Below are positions 1 through 7,456 of a stretch of DNA of 26,553 bases, in pieces. The stretch is taken from positions 1 through 26,553 of the forward strand of contig CAZNHL010000063.1 in the NCBI GenBank assembly GCA_964572965.1, written 5' to 3'. How positions within the stretch are numbered: position 1 is the first letter of the stretch; each line of letters begins with the position of its first letter. The notes under the pieces are model-generated. The model was given only the letters and a program-made list of their open reading frames with translations, did not search any database and was not told the DNA's origin. Source of the stretch: CAZNHL01 sp964572965 (GTDB taxonomy: Bacteria > Bacteroidota > Bacteroidia > Cytophagales > UBA9547). The translations under genes were made by a program, and so were the position numbers.

Positions 1-17
1 AGTTTGCCCGCTAATTT

Positions 18-110
18 CGCTGATAGCGCAGATTTTTATTGATTTTAAATTTTCATGATTTTTCAGAGGGCGTTTTAAATCCTAATCTGCGAAATTCTGC
101 GTTATCCGCT
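18..110. repeat. Intergenic imperfect inverted repeat
   Basis: The arm CGCTGATAGCGCAGA (18-32) faces TCTGCGTTATCCGCT (96-110). The reverse complement of the second matches the first at 12 of 15 positions, around an AT-rich centre. Further 'TCTGCG/TTCGC' words inside the arms (roughly 11-20 and 85-100) make each half look like a degenerate array of the same word. This style of intergenic repeat is familiar from Bacteroidota genomes, but I cannot assign it to a named family. It lies just upstream of ung and may extend beyond the left window edge. Confidence 0.5.
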
Positions 111-207
111 GGAAAAACATAAGAAGGTTCATAGAAGCGGATAGTCATTAAATGATTTGTCTAAACGATACATTCCGAAAATTGAAACAGAGCTTTATCT
201 TTACCTC

Positions 208-870
208 ATGAACGTTAAGATCGCAGAAAGCTGGAAAGCACATCTTCAGGCAGAATTCACCAAGCCGTATTTTCATACGCTGACAGAATTTGTCAAAGCC
301 GAATATCGTCAATATGTGGTTTATCCGCCAGGGCCTAAAATATTCCATGCATTTGATCATTGTAGCTTTGATGATGTCAAAGTTGTTATCATCGGCCAGG
401 ATCCTTATCATGGCGACGGACAGGCCAATGGTTTGTGTTTTTCTGTTAACGACGGGATCCAGAAACCACCTTCCTTAGTGAATATTTTCAAAGAGATCAA
501 AGACGAGCTGGGCAAAGAAATCCCCGTTTCAGGAAACCTTGACCGATGGGCCGCTCAGGGTGTACTTTTGCTCAATGCTACCTTAACAGTAAGGGCTAAT
601 ACCGCAGGTTCTCACCAGAAAAGAGGCTGGGAAGAATTCACCGATGCCGTCATCAGAGTCATTTCAAAAGAAAAGACGGACGTAGTTTTTTTACTTTGGG
701 GTTCTTATGCACAAAAGAAAGGAGCTGTCATTGATACCACAAAGCATCATATTTTAAAGTCAGCACACCCGTCACCATTGTCGGCACACAATGGTTTTCT
801 GGGCAACGGCCATTTTAAGCAGACAAACGAATACCTGAAATCGAAAGGTTTGAAGGAAATTGAATGGTAG
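208..870 (+). CDS. ung: Uracil-DNA glycosylase (family 1 UNG)
   Basis: Removes uracil from DNA, arising from cytosine deamination or dUMP misincorporation, to start base-excision repair in the cytoplasm. Using the ATG at 208 (protein MNVKIAESWK..., 220 aa), the water-activating motif GQDPYHG starts at residue 63 with the catalytic Asp at 65. The LLLNATLTVR segment and the DNA-intercalation loop HPSPLSA follow, with its His at 187. The length and residue spacing match the E. coli enzyme (Asp64, His187). An in-frame TTG at 157 would add 17 residues, but family members start close to the 208 ATG, so I chose 208. It appears monocistronic, ending in the hairpin at 923-950. Confidence 0.97.
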   Translation: MNVKIAESWKAHLQAEFTKPYFHTLTEFVKAEYRQYVVYPPGPKIFHAFDHCSFDDVKVVIIGQDPYHGDGQANGLCFSVNDGIQKPPSLVNIFKEIKDELGKEIPVSGNLDRWAAQGVLLLNATLTVRANTAGSHQKRGWEEFTDAVIRVISKEKTDVVFLLWGSYAQKKGAVIDTTKHHILKSAHPSPLSAHNGFLGNGHFKQTNEYLKSKGLKEIEW

Positions 871-922
871 TTTAATGAAAGAGGAGGCAGGCAGAACCTG
901 TCGACGCCAAAGAGTCTTTAAG

Positions 923-950
923 AGAGGCCATGGTTTAAACTGTGGCCTTT
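923..950 (+). terminator. Terminator hairpin of ung
   Basis: The arms AGGCCA (925-930) and TGGCCT (943-948) enclose TG-GTTTAAAC-TG. As + strand RNA the inner TG/TG pairs form G-U wobbles, so the stem runs nearly unbroken to the UUUAAA loop. On the opposite strand these would be A-C mismatches, so the fold favours transcripts coming from ung. A T-rich stretch follows. Positions 925-954 resemble the hairpin after ribBA (23 of 30 positions identical). Confidence 0.7.
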
Positions 951-1077
951 GTTCATTTATTCCCCTCTTAATTCTCAAGACTCACTACTAGATTATGTTT
1001 TGCCCGACCCCTTTTAATCTCTGTCGGGATTTAGAAATTTAACCCTTCCAGGGGCGGGTCTAAGGCTTGCTGATTTT

Positions 1078-1758
1078 CTACTTTATTACTTTAGCTGGCT
1101 GCGTATGATACTTTTTCAGCCATAACCAATACAAAAGCATACCTATTAAAGCACCGGTAGAGTTGGTTGCCAGATCTTCCCAGCTTGCTTGACGTCCTAA
1201 GACGAAAAATTCTTGTATTAATTCTAAAATGCCCCCGCCAACAAAACATAAAACAAGCGTAAGCCAGTACTTATAGTTAGTGTCGGGTAGATAAAATAGA
1301 ATTGATAAAGCCAGAACCAGATAGCACCCTAAATGTGCCAACTCTGAAAAGTTGGCCAGAAGGTAATTCGTAGTAAAATACATTTTTGTGGGAATCACGA
1401 TTTTCTTTTTGACAATGGCTTTTTTGGTGCCTTCACACATATTACCCATCAACGGAATCCGGTCTGCAAATTCGGCTGCGATTATTTTGACACCACTTTT
1501 GCTGTAATGACTGTCAAAAGCCGGGTTACCATAGCTGAAATAACATTCAGGTGTTACATAATAATATTTTCCAGATCCTGAGAAATAGTAAATAGTCGGA
1601 TTGTCACGCGTTCGGAAATTGTCACCCACACGAGGCATTTCGTACAATACATCCATCGTATCGTCACGCTTAATGCATGAGAGCAATGCAATAACTGCAT
1701 AAATGGAAATAGGATGAAAGATAAACTTTCGGATCAGTTGGAACAGTATTTTTGTCAC
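1078..1758 (-). CDS. VanZ-like family membrane protein
   Basis: A 226-residue membrane protein starting from GTG. A hydrophobic segment occupies residues ~11-28, followed by a ~100-residue soluble, probably extracytoplasmic part. The C-terminal VanZ-like core has three or four helices (~135-215) and carries the family pattern: AHLGCYLVLAL, then a glycine-rich helix into ELIQEFFVLGR, then an acidic D...N..G motif (SWEDLATNSTGALIG). VanZ of enterococci gives low-level teicoplanin resistance by an unknown mechanism; most relatives in Bacteroidota have no known role, and resistance should not be inferred here. The long insert between helix 1 and the VanZ core is longer than in minimal VanZ proteins. 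The gene stands alone, convergent with ung and divergent from the next gene. Confidence 0.82.
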   Translation of the reverse strand: MTKILFQLIRKFIFHPISIYAVIALLSCIKRDDTMDVLYEMPRVGDNFRTRDNPTIYYFSGSGKYYYVTPECYFSYGNPAFDSHYSKSGVKIIAAEFADRIPLMGNMCEGTKKAIVKKKIVIPTKMYFTTNYLLANFSELAHLGCYLVLALSILFYLPDTNYKYWLTLVLCFVGGGILELIQEFFVLGRQASWEDLATNSTGALIGMLLYWLWLKKYHTQPAKVIK

Positions 1759-1998
1759 AATAAAAATTTATGCAGTGAATTTGATAATAATAATTGAGAA
1801 TCGCCACCCCCATTAAATCTGCGGGTACTCGCCTTAATCTTTAAGTAGCATGATTTCGGTGAGAGTCATCATCTACAATTACTTAGTAACTTGATTTTAT
1901 ACGCTCAGACAACATGCTGATACTTGAGTTAGCGGAAGGGACTTATGGGACTTCCCAAAAAAACTGTCAAAAATAGCAGACAGCTGAGAGCTAATTTG

Positions 1999-2006
1999 TA
2001 TTTTTG
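1999..2006 (+). promoter_or_regulatory. Bacteroidota -7 promoter element
   Basis: TATTTTTG fits the Bacteroidota sigma-ABfr -7 consensus TAnnTTTG. It ends three bases before the ATG at 2010, so the transcript would have almost no leader, or none. No convincing -33 TTG is seen at the usual spacing of about 19-21 bases, so this rests on the -7 element and its position. Confidence 0.45.
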
Positions 2007-2009
2007 GAC

Positions 2010-3983
2010 ATGACTTTTCTAAATCCCTGGTTTTTATTGGGTTTATTGGCAATTGCTGTCCCTGTTATTATCCACCTCTTTGATTTTCAGAGGCCAAGGA
2101 AAGTGCTTTTTACCAATGTCCGCTTTCTTCGCAATATTAACGAACAGGTAAATAAGGGCCTTAAGGTAAAGCACTTACTGGTATTAATTGCCCGTATTCT
2201 GTTTATTGCCTTTTTGGTACTTGCTTTTGCTCAACCGATTATCAAAAAGAACGGACAAAGCTTTTCTCCCGACAAAAATGCCATTGCATTATATATAGAT
2301 AATTCGCTTAGCATGCAGCAAGAGCAGGGGGATGGCAATGCGTTGGATAAATCACTGACGCAGGTAAATACTTTGGTCAATGTTTTTCCCCGGAATACGA
2401 AATTCCTTTTTACAGATAATGACTTTGGAGGTAAGGATCAGTTTATGCAATCGGCAGGACAGATCAAAGACCGCTTGACTGAAGTTGACTTTTCGGGCCA
2501 TCAGCGTTCTGCAGCAGCTATTCTTAAAAGGCAGCTAAAAGAACTTGACAGAGAACAGGCCGGAAAGGAAAAAGAATTGTTTTGGTTCTCTGATTTTCAG
2601 AGAAGCACTATCGGAGAATTAGCTGCTCTGGATATTCCTAAAGATACAAAGCTGAATATCCTTCCGGTTCAGAATGTTTCTTATTCGAACATTTACCTGG
2701 ACAGTGTATGGTTGGGAAATCCTTTTATTAAGCTCAATGAAGCAAATAAGATTTACCTGAAGCTGCATAATGCAGGTGATAAGAAGGTCGATAACCTGGT
2801 TCTGAAGTTCTATATGGCCGATAAGCAGGTGAGTACGGCTACTGTGAATATTGGTCCGGCTACCAGTGAAATGGTGGAAATGACTTTTTCGGTGAATAAC
2901 ATGGAACCGAAGCAATGCCGTGTTTCCTTTGAAGACAGTCCGGTTTCTTTTGATAATGAATATTTCTTTATCCTGAAAGCAGCGCCAACTGTTCGCATTA
3001 CAGGTGTGAATGGCGGTGATAATTCATATGTTGATAAGGTGTTTTCTAATGAGAACTTCTTTAAGACACAGGTTTATACCTGGAAAAACCTGGATTATGG
3101 CGCTTATACTAAAGCCAATTTGTTGATACTTGAAGAAAGCGATAAGGCTGAACGTGTAGTCTGGGAAGCAGCTCAAAAGTTTGTGAAGAATGGCGGAACA
3201 CTTACTGTATTTCCGGGGAAAAATGGGCAGCCGACGGCCGATGCTCTGAAAGCCTTTGGTATTAATGCGGTTACTGTTTCAACACCGGCTGTGCAGGATT
3301 TAAGCAAACCTGATTTGAAAGACCCTTATTTCGCAGATATTTTTCAGGACCTGAAAGGGAATGTCAATATGCCGGCTGTAAAACCTGTTTTGAGTTTAGC
3401 AGGTGGCCGGAGGATTTTACAGGCTAAAAACGGGCAGGCTTTTCTAAGTGAATATGCTTTTGGAAAAGGCCGTGTTTTTGTGTTTGCATCTGCTTTGAAT
3501 GATGCTGAAAGTAACTTTCCAAGACATGCGCTTTTTGTACCTATGATGTACAAACTGGCTATCGCAAGTGTTGCTGCTTCTGATCCGCTGGCTTACACCT
3601 TCGGGCAGAAGTTTCTGGAACTGCCTATAGATAGTGATTCAAAAAAAGAACAGGCTTNNNNNNNNNNTAAATTGATTGTGGAATTACCTGAATCGGGTTT
3701 GGAAGCTGGTTTTTATGAATTGAAATCCGGGCAAAAAACAATAAATGTGTTGGCGTTCAACTATGGCAAAAGTGAAAGCGAGCTGGCATTTTATACTATA
3801 GAAGAATTACAGAAAGTATTTGAATCGAAAAAGAATGTGAAGGTTTATGAAAACCTGTCGGATGAAGATGCTGCTGCTGCTTATAAAGGTGAAAATTTTG
3901 ACATGGCATTGTGGAAATATTGCCTAATTTTATGTTTGGTTTGTCTGGCGGCTGAAATTGCTCTGATCAGGCTTTTAAAATAA
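2010..3983 (+). CDS. BatA-domain membrane protein with VWA-like region
   Basis: About 657 residues. The N-terminus (MTFLNPWFLLGLLAIAVPVI...) is the double-transmembrane BatA N-terminal domain, with the IIHLF.F.RP.KVLF motif at ~20-34 and a second helix at ~60-76. A von Willebrand-A-like region follows, opening with LYIDNSLSM, which resembles a DxSxS metal site. A final helix lies at ~632-652. BatA proper is ~330 residues and belongs to the aerotolerance operon; this is the longer Bacteroidota relative, of unknown function, probably a membrane-anchored scaffold facing the periplasm. I chose the ATG at 2010 over the TTG at 2004 because the family begins MTFLNP. A ten-N gap (3658-3667) interrupts the region before the last helix. 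The frame stays open across it, but the gap may hide more sequence than ten bases. Confidence 0.87.
   Translation: MTFLNPWFLLGLLAIAVPVIIHLFDFQRPRKVLFTNVRFLRNINEQVNKGLKVKHLLVLIARILFIAFLVLAFAQPIIKKNGQSFSPDKNAIALYIDNSLSMQQEQGDGNALDKSLTQVNTLVNVFPRNTKFLFTDNDFGGKDQFMQSAGQIKDRLTEVDFSGHQRSAAAILKRQLKELDREQAGKEKELFWFSDFQRSTIGELAALDIPKDTKLNILPVQNVSYSNIYLDSVWLGNPFIKLNEANKIYLKLHNAGDKKVDNLVLKFYMADKQVSTATVNIGPATSEMVEMTFSVNNMEPKQCRVSFEDSPVSFDNEYFFILKAAPTVRITGVNGGDNSYVDKVFSNENFFKTQVYTWKNLDYGAYTKANLLILEESDKAERVVWEAAQKFVKNGGTLTVFPGKNGQPTADALKAFGINAVTVSTPAVQDLSKPDLKDPYFADIFQDLKGNVNMPAVKPVLSLAGGRRILQAKNGQAFLSEYAFGKGRVFVFASALNDAESNFPRHALFVPMMYKLAIASVAASDPLAYTFGQKFLELPIDSDSKKEQAXXXXKLIVELPESGLEAGFYELKSGQKTINVLAFNYGKSESELAFYTIEELQKVFESKKNVKVYENLSDEDAAAAYKGENFDMALWKYCLILCLVCLAAEIALIRLLK
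3658..3667. other. Assembly gap of 10 N in the BatA-domain gene
   Basis: Exactly ten undetermined bases. All three gaps in this window are ten N long, so this is a placeholder length. Reading stays open on both sides of the gap. Confidence 0.97.
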
Positions 3984-3998
3984 TAATTATAAGATTCG

Positions 3999-4057
3999 AA
4001 GATTTTAAAATTGAAAGATTGAGTAAGCTGTTCTGAATCTTCAATTTTAAAAATCTT
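3999..4057 (+). terminator. AT-rich long hairpin between the BatA-domain and dihydroorotase-like genes
   Basis: Arms at 3999-4020 and 4036-4057 form about 21 base pairs with two single-base bulges and a 15-base loop. The stem is A/T-dominated (AAGATTTTAAAATTG...). A further partial copy of the right-arm word (AATCTTCAAAT) follows at ~4060. It starts 15 bases after the BatA-domain stop and ends 22 bases before the next ATG, so it could terminate or attenuate readthrough, or separate two transcripts. Confidence 0.55.
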
Positions 4058-4079
4058 GTAATCTTCAAATCATCAATAA

Positions 4080-5345
4080 ATGAAGGTTTTAATCAAATCT
4101 GTTCAAATTCTGGATCCTTCTTCTAAATGGCACCTGAAAGAAGCGAATGTGCTGATAGAAGGCAATACCATTAAAGAAATATCTACAAATAATTTAACTG
4201 CTACTCAGGTTATTGAGGGCAAAGGTTTGACACTTTCACCGGGTTGGTTTGATATGCGTGCTACCATAGGTGATCCGGGTTTGGAGCACCGTGAAGATAT
4301 TGCGTCGGCATGTGAAGCGGCATCTTTTGGCGGTTTTACCGAAATTGCCTGTTTACCCGCTACTCAGCCTTTTTTACAGAGCAAAGATGTAGTTGCTTAC
4401 ATCAAATCAAAATCGCAGATTTCTCCGGTTGAAATTCACCCGATAGCCAATGTAACTACTGACGCAAAGGGGTTGGAGTTAACGGAGATGATTGATTTAC
4501 ATGAAGCGGGTGTTGTTGCTTTTTGCGACGGCGAGCATCCTGTATGGCATTCCGGTGTTTTGATTAAAGCATTACAGTATTTGCAGCCAATGAATGGCTT
4601 GCTGATTCAGAATGCAGAGGATACTAACCTGACTAAGTATGGTCAGATGAATGAAGGCCGGACAAGTACGATCCTTGGTTTGAAAGGTATTCCTAAAATT
4701 GCAGAAGAAGTAGTTATTCTCAATAACCTGGAGCTTCTCAAGTATTCTGGCGGCAGAATACATTTCTCCAAGATTTCTACAGCACGTTCTGTAGAAATTA
4801 TCAGAAATGCGAAGAAGAAAGGGTTGAATGTTACCTGTGACATTGCGGCTCATCAGATAGCTTTTGACGACAGCGCTTTGACAAGCTTTGATACAAGCTA
4901 TAAAGTGAATCCTCCTTTCAGAAATAAAGAAGATATTGATGCTTTGCTGAAAGGTTTGATTGATGATACGATTGATGTAGTCGTTTCTGATCATACTCCC
5001 TTAGATCCGGAGTCTAAAAACCTGGAATTTGATATGGCCTCTTTTGGTATTATCAATTTGGAAACAGCTTTTGCAGTAGCGAATACTTATGCAGGTAAAA
5101 AGGTTGAGTTGTCTAAAATCCTGGAGAAGTTCACAAGCAGCCCTCGCAGGTTGCTGAATCGTGAACAGGTAATTATTGAGGAAGGGGCAGTTGCAAACCT
5201 TACTTTGTTCGATGCTGAAAAAGAGTGGACATATACAGAGAAAGATATTAAATCAAAATCCAGAAATTCACCATTTACCGGGAAGAAACTGAAAGGCAAA
5301 GCTGTTGCTGTTTTCAATAAAGGTCAGGTGAAATTATTGTCATAA
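4080..5345 (+). CDS. Dihydroorotase homologue lacking metal ligands (probably non-catalytic)
   Basis: 421 residues with the fold signature of class I dihydroorotases: PGWFDM..., GGFTEIACLPATQP, AEDTNL, the STARSV helix, VVSDHTP, and a C-terminal beta region. The residues that bind zinc in active enzymes are mostly changed. The D-x-H-x-H-x-R motif reads D58-M-R-A-T-I-G, so both His are lost. The His of the HAED motif is Asn178, the His of HVST is Lys231, and the third His of the DHAPH motif is missing. Asp304 remains. This matches the inactive PyrC'/PyrX type, which in some bacteria supports aspartate transcarbamoylase assembly, but no pyrB is visible here. The gene sits one base ahead of a DUF4199 gene and so leads a membrane-protein/glycosyltransferase block. 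Catalysis of carbamoyl-aspartate cyclisation is unlikely; the true role is unknown. Confidence 0.85.
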   Translation: MKVLIKSVQILDPSSKWHLKEANVLIEGNTIKEISTNNLTATQVIEGKGLTLSPGWFDMRATIGDPGLEHREDIASACEAASFGGFTEIACLPATQPFLQSKDVVAYIKSKSQISPVEIHPIANVTTDAKGLELTEMIDLHEAGVVAFCDGEHPVWHSGVLIKALQYLQPMNGLLIQNAEDTNLTKYGQMNEGRTSTILGLKGIPKIAEEVVILNNLELLKYSGGRIHFSKISTARSVEIIRNAKKKGLNVTCDIAAHQIAFDDSALTSFDTSYKVNPPFRNKEDIDALLKGLIDDTIDVVVSDHTPLDPESKNLEFDMASFGIINLETAFAVANTYAGKKVELSKILEKFTSSPRRLLNREQVIIEEGAVANLTLFDAEKEWTYTEKDIKSKSRNSPFTGKKLKGKAVAVFNKGQVKLLS

Positions 5346-5346
5346 C

Positions 5347-5904
5347 ATGAGTTTTATAAAAAGCGATTTATTAAGAACTGCTTCTTTCTTTGGTCTGGCA
5401 GGTGGTGCTATTGGTCTGGCAAATTTCTTTATTGCCAAACTACTTGAGCTCAACCCTTTTCCGACGGGTAATGATTTTCCATGGTTTATCAGTTCAATAT
5501 TGCTTGCGGGCTCTTTAGTTGGTGCCATGTGGTATTTCAGGAAAGTTGATAACCAGAATGTGATGCATTTGTGGCAAGGGCTTGCGATTGGCTTTTGGGT
5601 ATGGATATTCTTTATGCTGGTAGAGTGTACCGGTATTTTTATTTATCTGAAACTAGACCCTGCTTACCTGGATCAGTATTTACAAAGCTTGGCGGATGGC
5701 CTTTTAAAGGATAAAGAACAATATCTGAAGGAGTATAAAGAAGCGGATTTTAACTCATTCATAATTAAAATCAAAACTACATCTGCCCGGCAGATGGTTT
5801 TTGATGGATTTATTAAGAAGTCTATTTTTCCTGCCTTTATATCATTTGTAGCTTCATTGATTTTAAGAAGGCTTAACAGGGATGCTGAAGGGAATTTAAT
5901 ATGA
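5347..5904 (+). CDS. DUF4199 family membrane protein (copy 1)
   Basis: 185 residues, with predicted helices at ~11-31, 45-64, 74-100 and 154-173. A charged, lysine/aspartate-rich region (~103-152) lies between helices 3 and 4. The topology and layout match DUF4199, a Bacteroidota membrane family with no established function. The ATG starts one base after the preceding stop, and the gene overlaps the next one by four bases (ATGA), so translation is probably coupled. I infer membership of a unit with the following GT2, with a possible role in handling or positioning lipid-linked sugars, but this is only from position. Confidence 0.82.
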   Translation: MSFIKSDLLRTASFFGLAGGAIGLANFFIAKLLELNPFPTGNDFPWFISSILLAGSLVGAMWYFRKVDNQNVMHLWQGLAIGFWVWIFFMLVECTGIFIYLKLDPAYLDQYLQSLADGLLKDKEQYLKEYKEADFNSFIIKIKTTSARQMVFDGFIKKSIFPAFISFVASLILRRLNRDAEGNLI

Positions 5905-6410
5905 TGAGGATTACAGGAATTAGAATAGGACTGTTTACAGGTGCCGTTATGGTGATTTATGCACTTTTCGTGCAATGGACTCAGCAGCATACGCATCAGG
6001 CCGTGACTAGTCTGGTGTACATGATTCAGGGAATTGGGATTTATTATGCTTTTTCTGAGTTCAAAAGAAGTAACGGTGGCTTTATGATGTATCGCCAGGG
6101 AATCAGAATCGGCTTATGGCTTTCTTTGATTTCTGGCCTTATAGTTGGCATCTACTATTATATAGATACAAAATATAATGGAAATCAGATGCTGCAGCAA
6201 ATGTTGGTTGTGCAGCGACAGGCATTGGAAAAAAACCATACGCCTTCTAAGCAGATTGAAGAATCAATGGCCATTATGAAAACAGTAGCAAAACCTCCAC
6301 TGCTTATTTTGGCGGCTATAATATCAAACTTATTTACGGGATTCTTGTTGTCGATGGTCTTATCGTCATTTATGCAAAAAAAACCGGTTGAAAACGAAGG
6401 ACAATTTTAG
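5901..6410 (+). CDS. DUF4199 family membrane protein (copy 2)
   Basis: 169 residues with four predicted helices (~5-23, 34-53, 66-88, 131-155) and a polar, glutamine-rich loop (~90-130) between helices 3 and 4. This is the same plan as the preceding protein, although the two sequences differ clearly. Its start overlaps the stop of copy 1 by four bases, and its stop is two bases before the GT2 start. The pair may form a heteromeric complex, which is inferred only from the tight coupling. Function unknown. Confidence 0.82.
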   Translation: MMRITGIRIGLFTGAVMVIYALFVQWTQQHTHQAVTSLVYMIQGIGIYYAFSEFKRSNGGFMMYRQGIRIGLWLSLISGLIVGIYYYIDTKYNGNQMLQQMLVVQRQALEKNHTPSKQIEESMAIMKTVAKPPLLILAAIISNLFTGFLLSMVLSSFMQKKPVENEGQF

Positions 6411-6412
6411 TT

Positions 6413-7387
6413 ATGACCTATTCATACGACATCAGCGTAGTTATTCCGCTATATAATGAAGAAGAATCGCTTCCTGAGCTTTGCGAGTGGATTTCCAAAG
6501 TAATGAAAGCGAATCAATATAGCTATGAAGTACTTCTGATTGACGACGGCAGTACGGATAATTCCTGGGAGGTGATTGAAGCTTTGCGTAGACAGAATGA
6601 TGCTATTAAGGGTATCCGTTTTCAGCGTAACTATGGGAAGGCAGCAGGTCTTGATACCGGTTTCCGTGCAGCAACAGGTGAGGTGGTCATCACAATGGAT
6701 GCCGATTTGCAGGATTCTCCTGATGAAATTCCGGGTCTGTATAAAATGATCAAAGAAGAAGGATATGATTTGATTTCCGGTTGGAAGAAAAAGCGTTATG
6801 ACCCGATTACCAAAACTATTCCTACAAAATTGTATAATGCTGCTACGCGTTGGTTTTCAGGTATTTATTTACATGATTTTAACTGCGGACTGAAGTCTTA
6901 TAAAAATAAAGTGATCAAAAATATTGAGGTTTACGGCGAAATGCATCGCTATATACCTGTAATTGCCAAGTGGAGCGGTTTCAAAAAAATAGGTGAAAAA
7001 GTAGTTGAGCACCGCCCTCGTAAGTATGGTGTTACCAAGTTTGGCCTGGAACGTTTCCTTTATGGGTTTCTTGACCTATTGTCAATCACTTTTGTGATGA
7101 AATTCCGTAAGCGCCCGATGCACTTTTTTGGAGCCTGGGGTGTTACTAGTTTTATGATTGGGTTTATAATCTCATTCTGGCTGATTGCAGAGAAGTTTTA
7201 TAAGTCAAAAGCAGGTATACCCGTACGTGATGTAACCGACCAGCCATTGTTTTTCCTTGCGCTGGTAGCAATTATCATAGGTTCTCAGATGTTTCTTGCC
7301 GGTTACCTGTCTGAGTTGATGAATTTTCATTCTCCTCGTAAGAATGACTATCTGGTTGCCGAAAAACTTGGAGTTGAAGAAGAATAA
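6413..7387 (+). CDS. Family 2 glycosyltransferase (dolichyl/undecaprenyl-phosphate sugar synthase type)
   Basis: 324 residues. The GT2 GT-A fold occupies ~1-225: ISVVIPLYNEEESL at the start, IDDGSTD (43-49), the metal-binding DADLQ (96-100), a conserved NCGLKSY (157-163) and the basic RKYG (203-206). Two C-terminal helices follow at ~238-260 and 276-300. This layout is shared by GtrB/ArnC/DPM1-like enzymes, which move a sugar from a nucleotide sugar to a polyisoprenyl phosphate on the cytoplasmic face of the inner membrane. The donor sugar cannot be read from sequence. It sits two bases after the second DUF4199 gene, so the three membrane proteins are probably made together. Confidence 0.9.
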   Translation: MTYSYDISVVIPLYNEEESLPELCEWISKVMKANQYSYEVLLIDDGSTDNSWEVIEALRRQNDAIKGIRFQRNYGKAAGLDTGFRAATGEVVITMDADLQDSPDEIPGLYKMIKEEGYDLISGWKKKRYDPITKTIPTKLYNAATRWFSGIYLHDFNCGLKSYKNKVIKNIEVYGEMHRYIPVIAKWSGFKKIGEKVVEHRPRKYGVTKFGLERFLYGFLDLLSITFVMKFRKRPMHFFGAWGVTSFMIGFIISFWLIAEKFYKSKAGIPVRDVTDQPLFFLALVAIIIGSQMFLAGYLSELMNFHSPRKNDYLVAEKLGVEEE

Positions 7388-7456
7388 TAAACGCTTAATG
7401 CGAAACGCGGAAAGTTTTTCTAATCGCTCTTCGCTAAATCCTAATTGCTGATACGA

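Noticed and set aside
157..207. TTG-initiated N-terminal extension of ung
   Set aside because: The added residues do not resemble the family start; the ATG at 208 gives the normal UNG length and motif spacing.
4572..4994. 140-residue minus-strand open frame inside the dihydroorotase-like gene
   Set aside because: Fully antisense to a gene with clear family motifs; its translation shows no recognisable domain.
7388..7456. FMN riboswitch upstream of ribBA
   Set aside because: The spacer is only 69 bases, too short for the aptamer, and no conserved FMN-aptamer words are seen.
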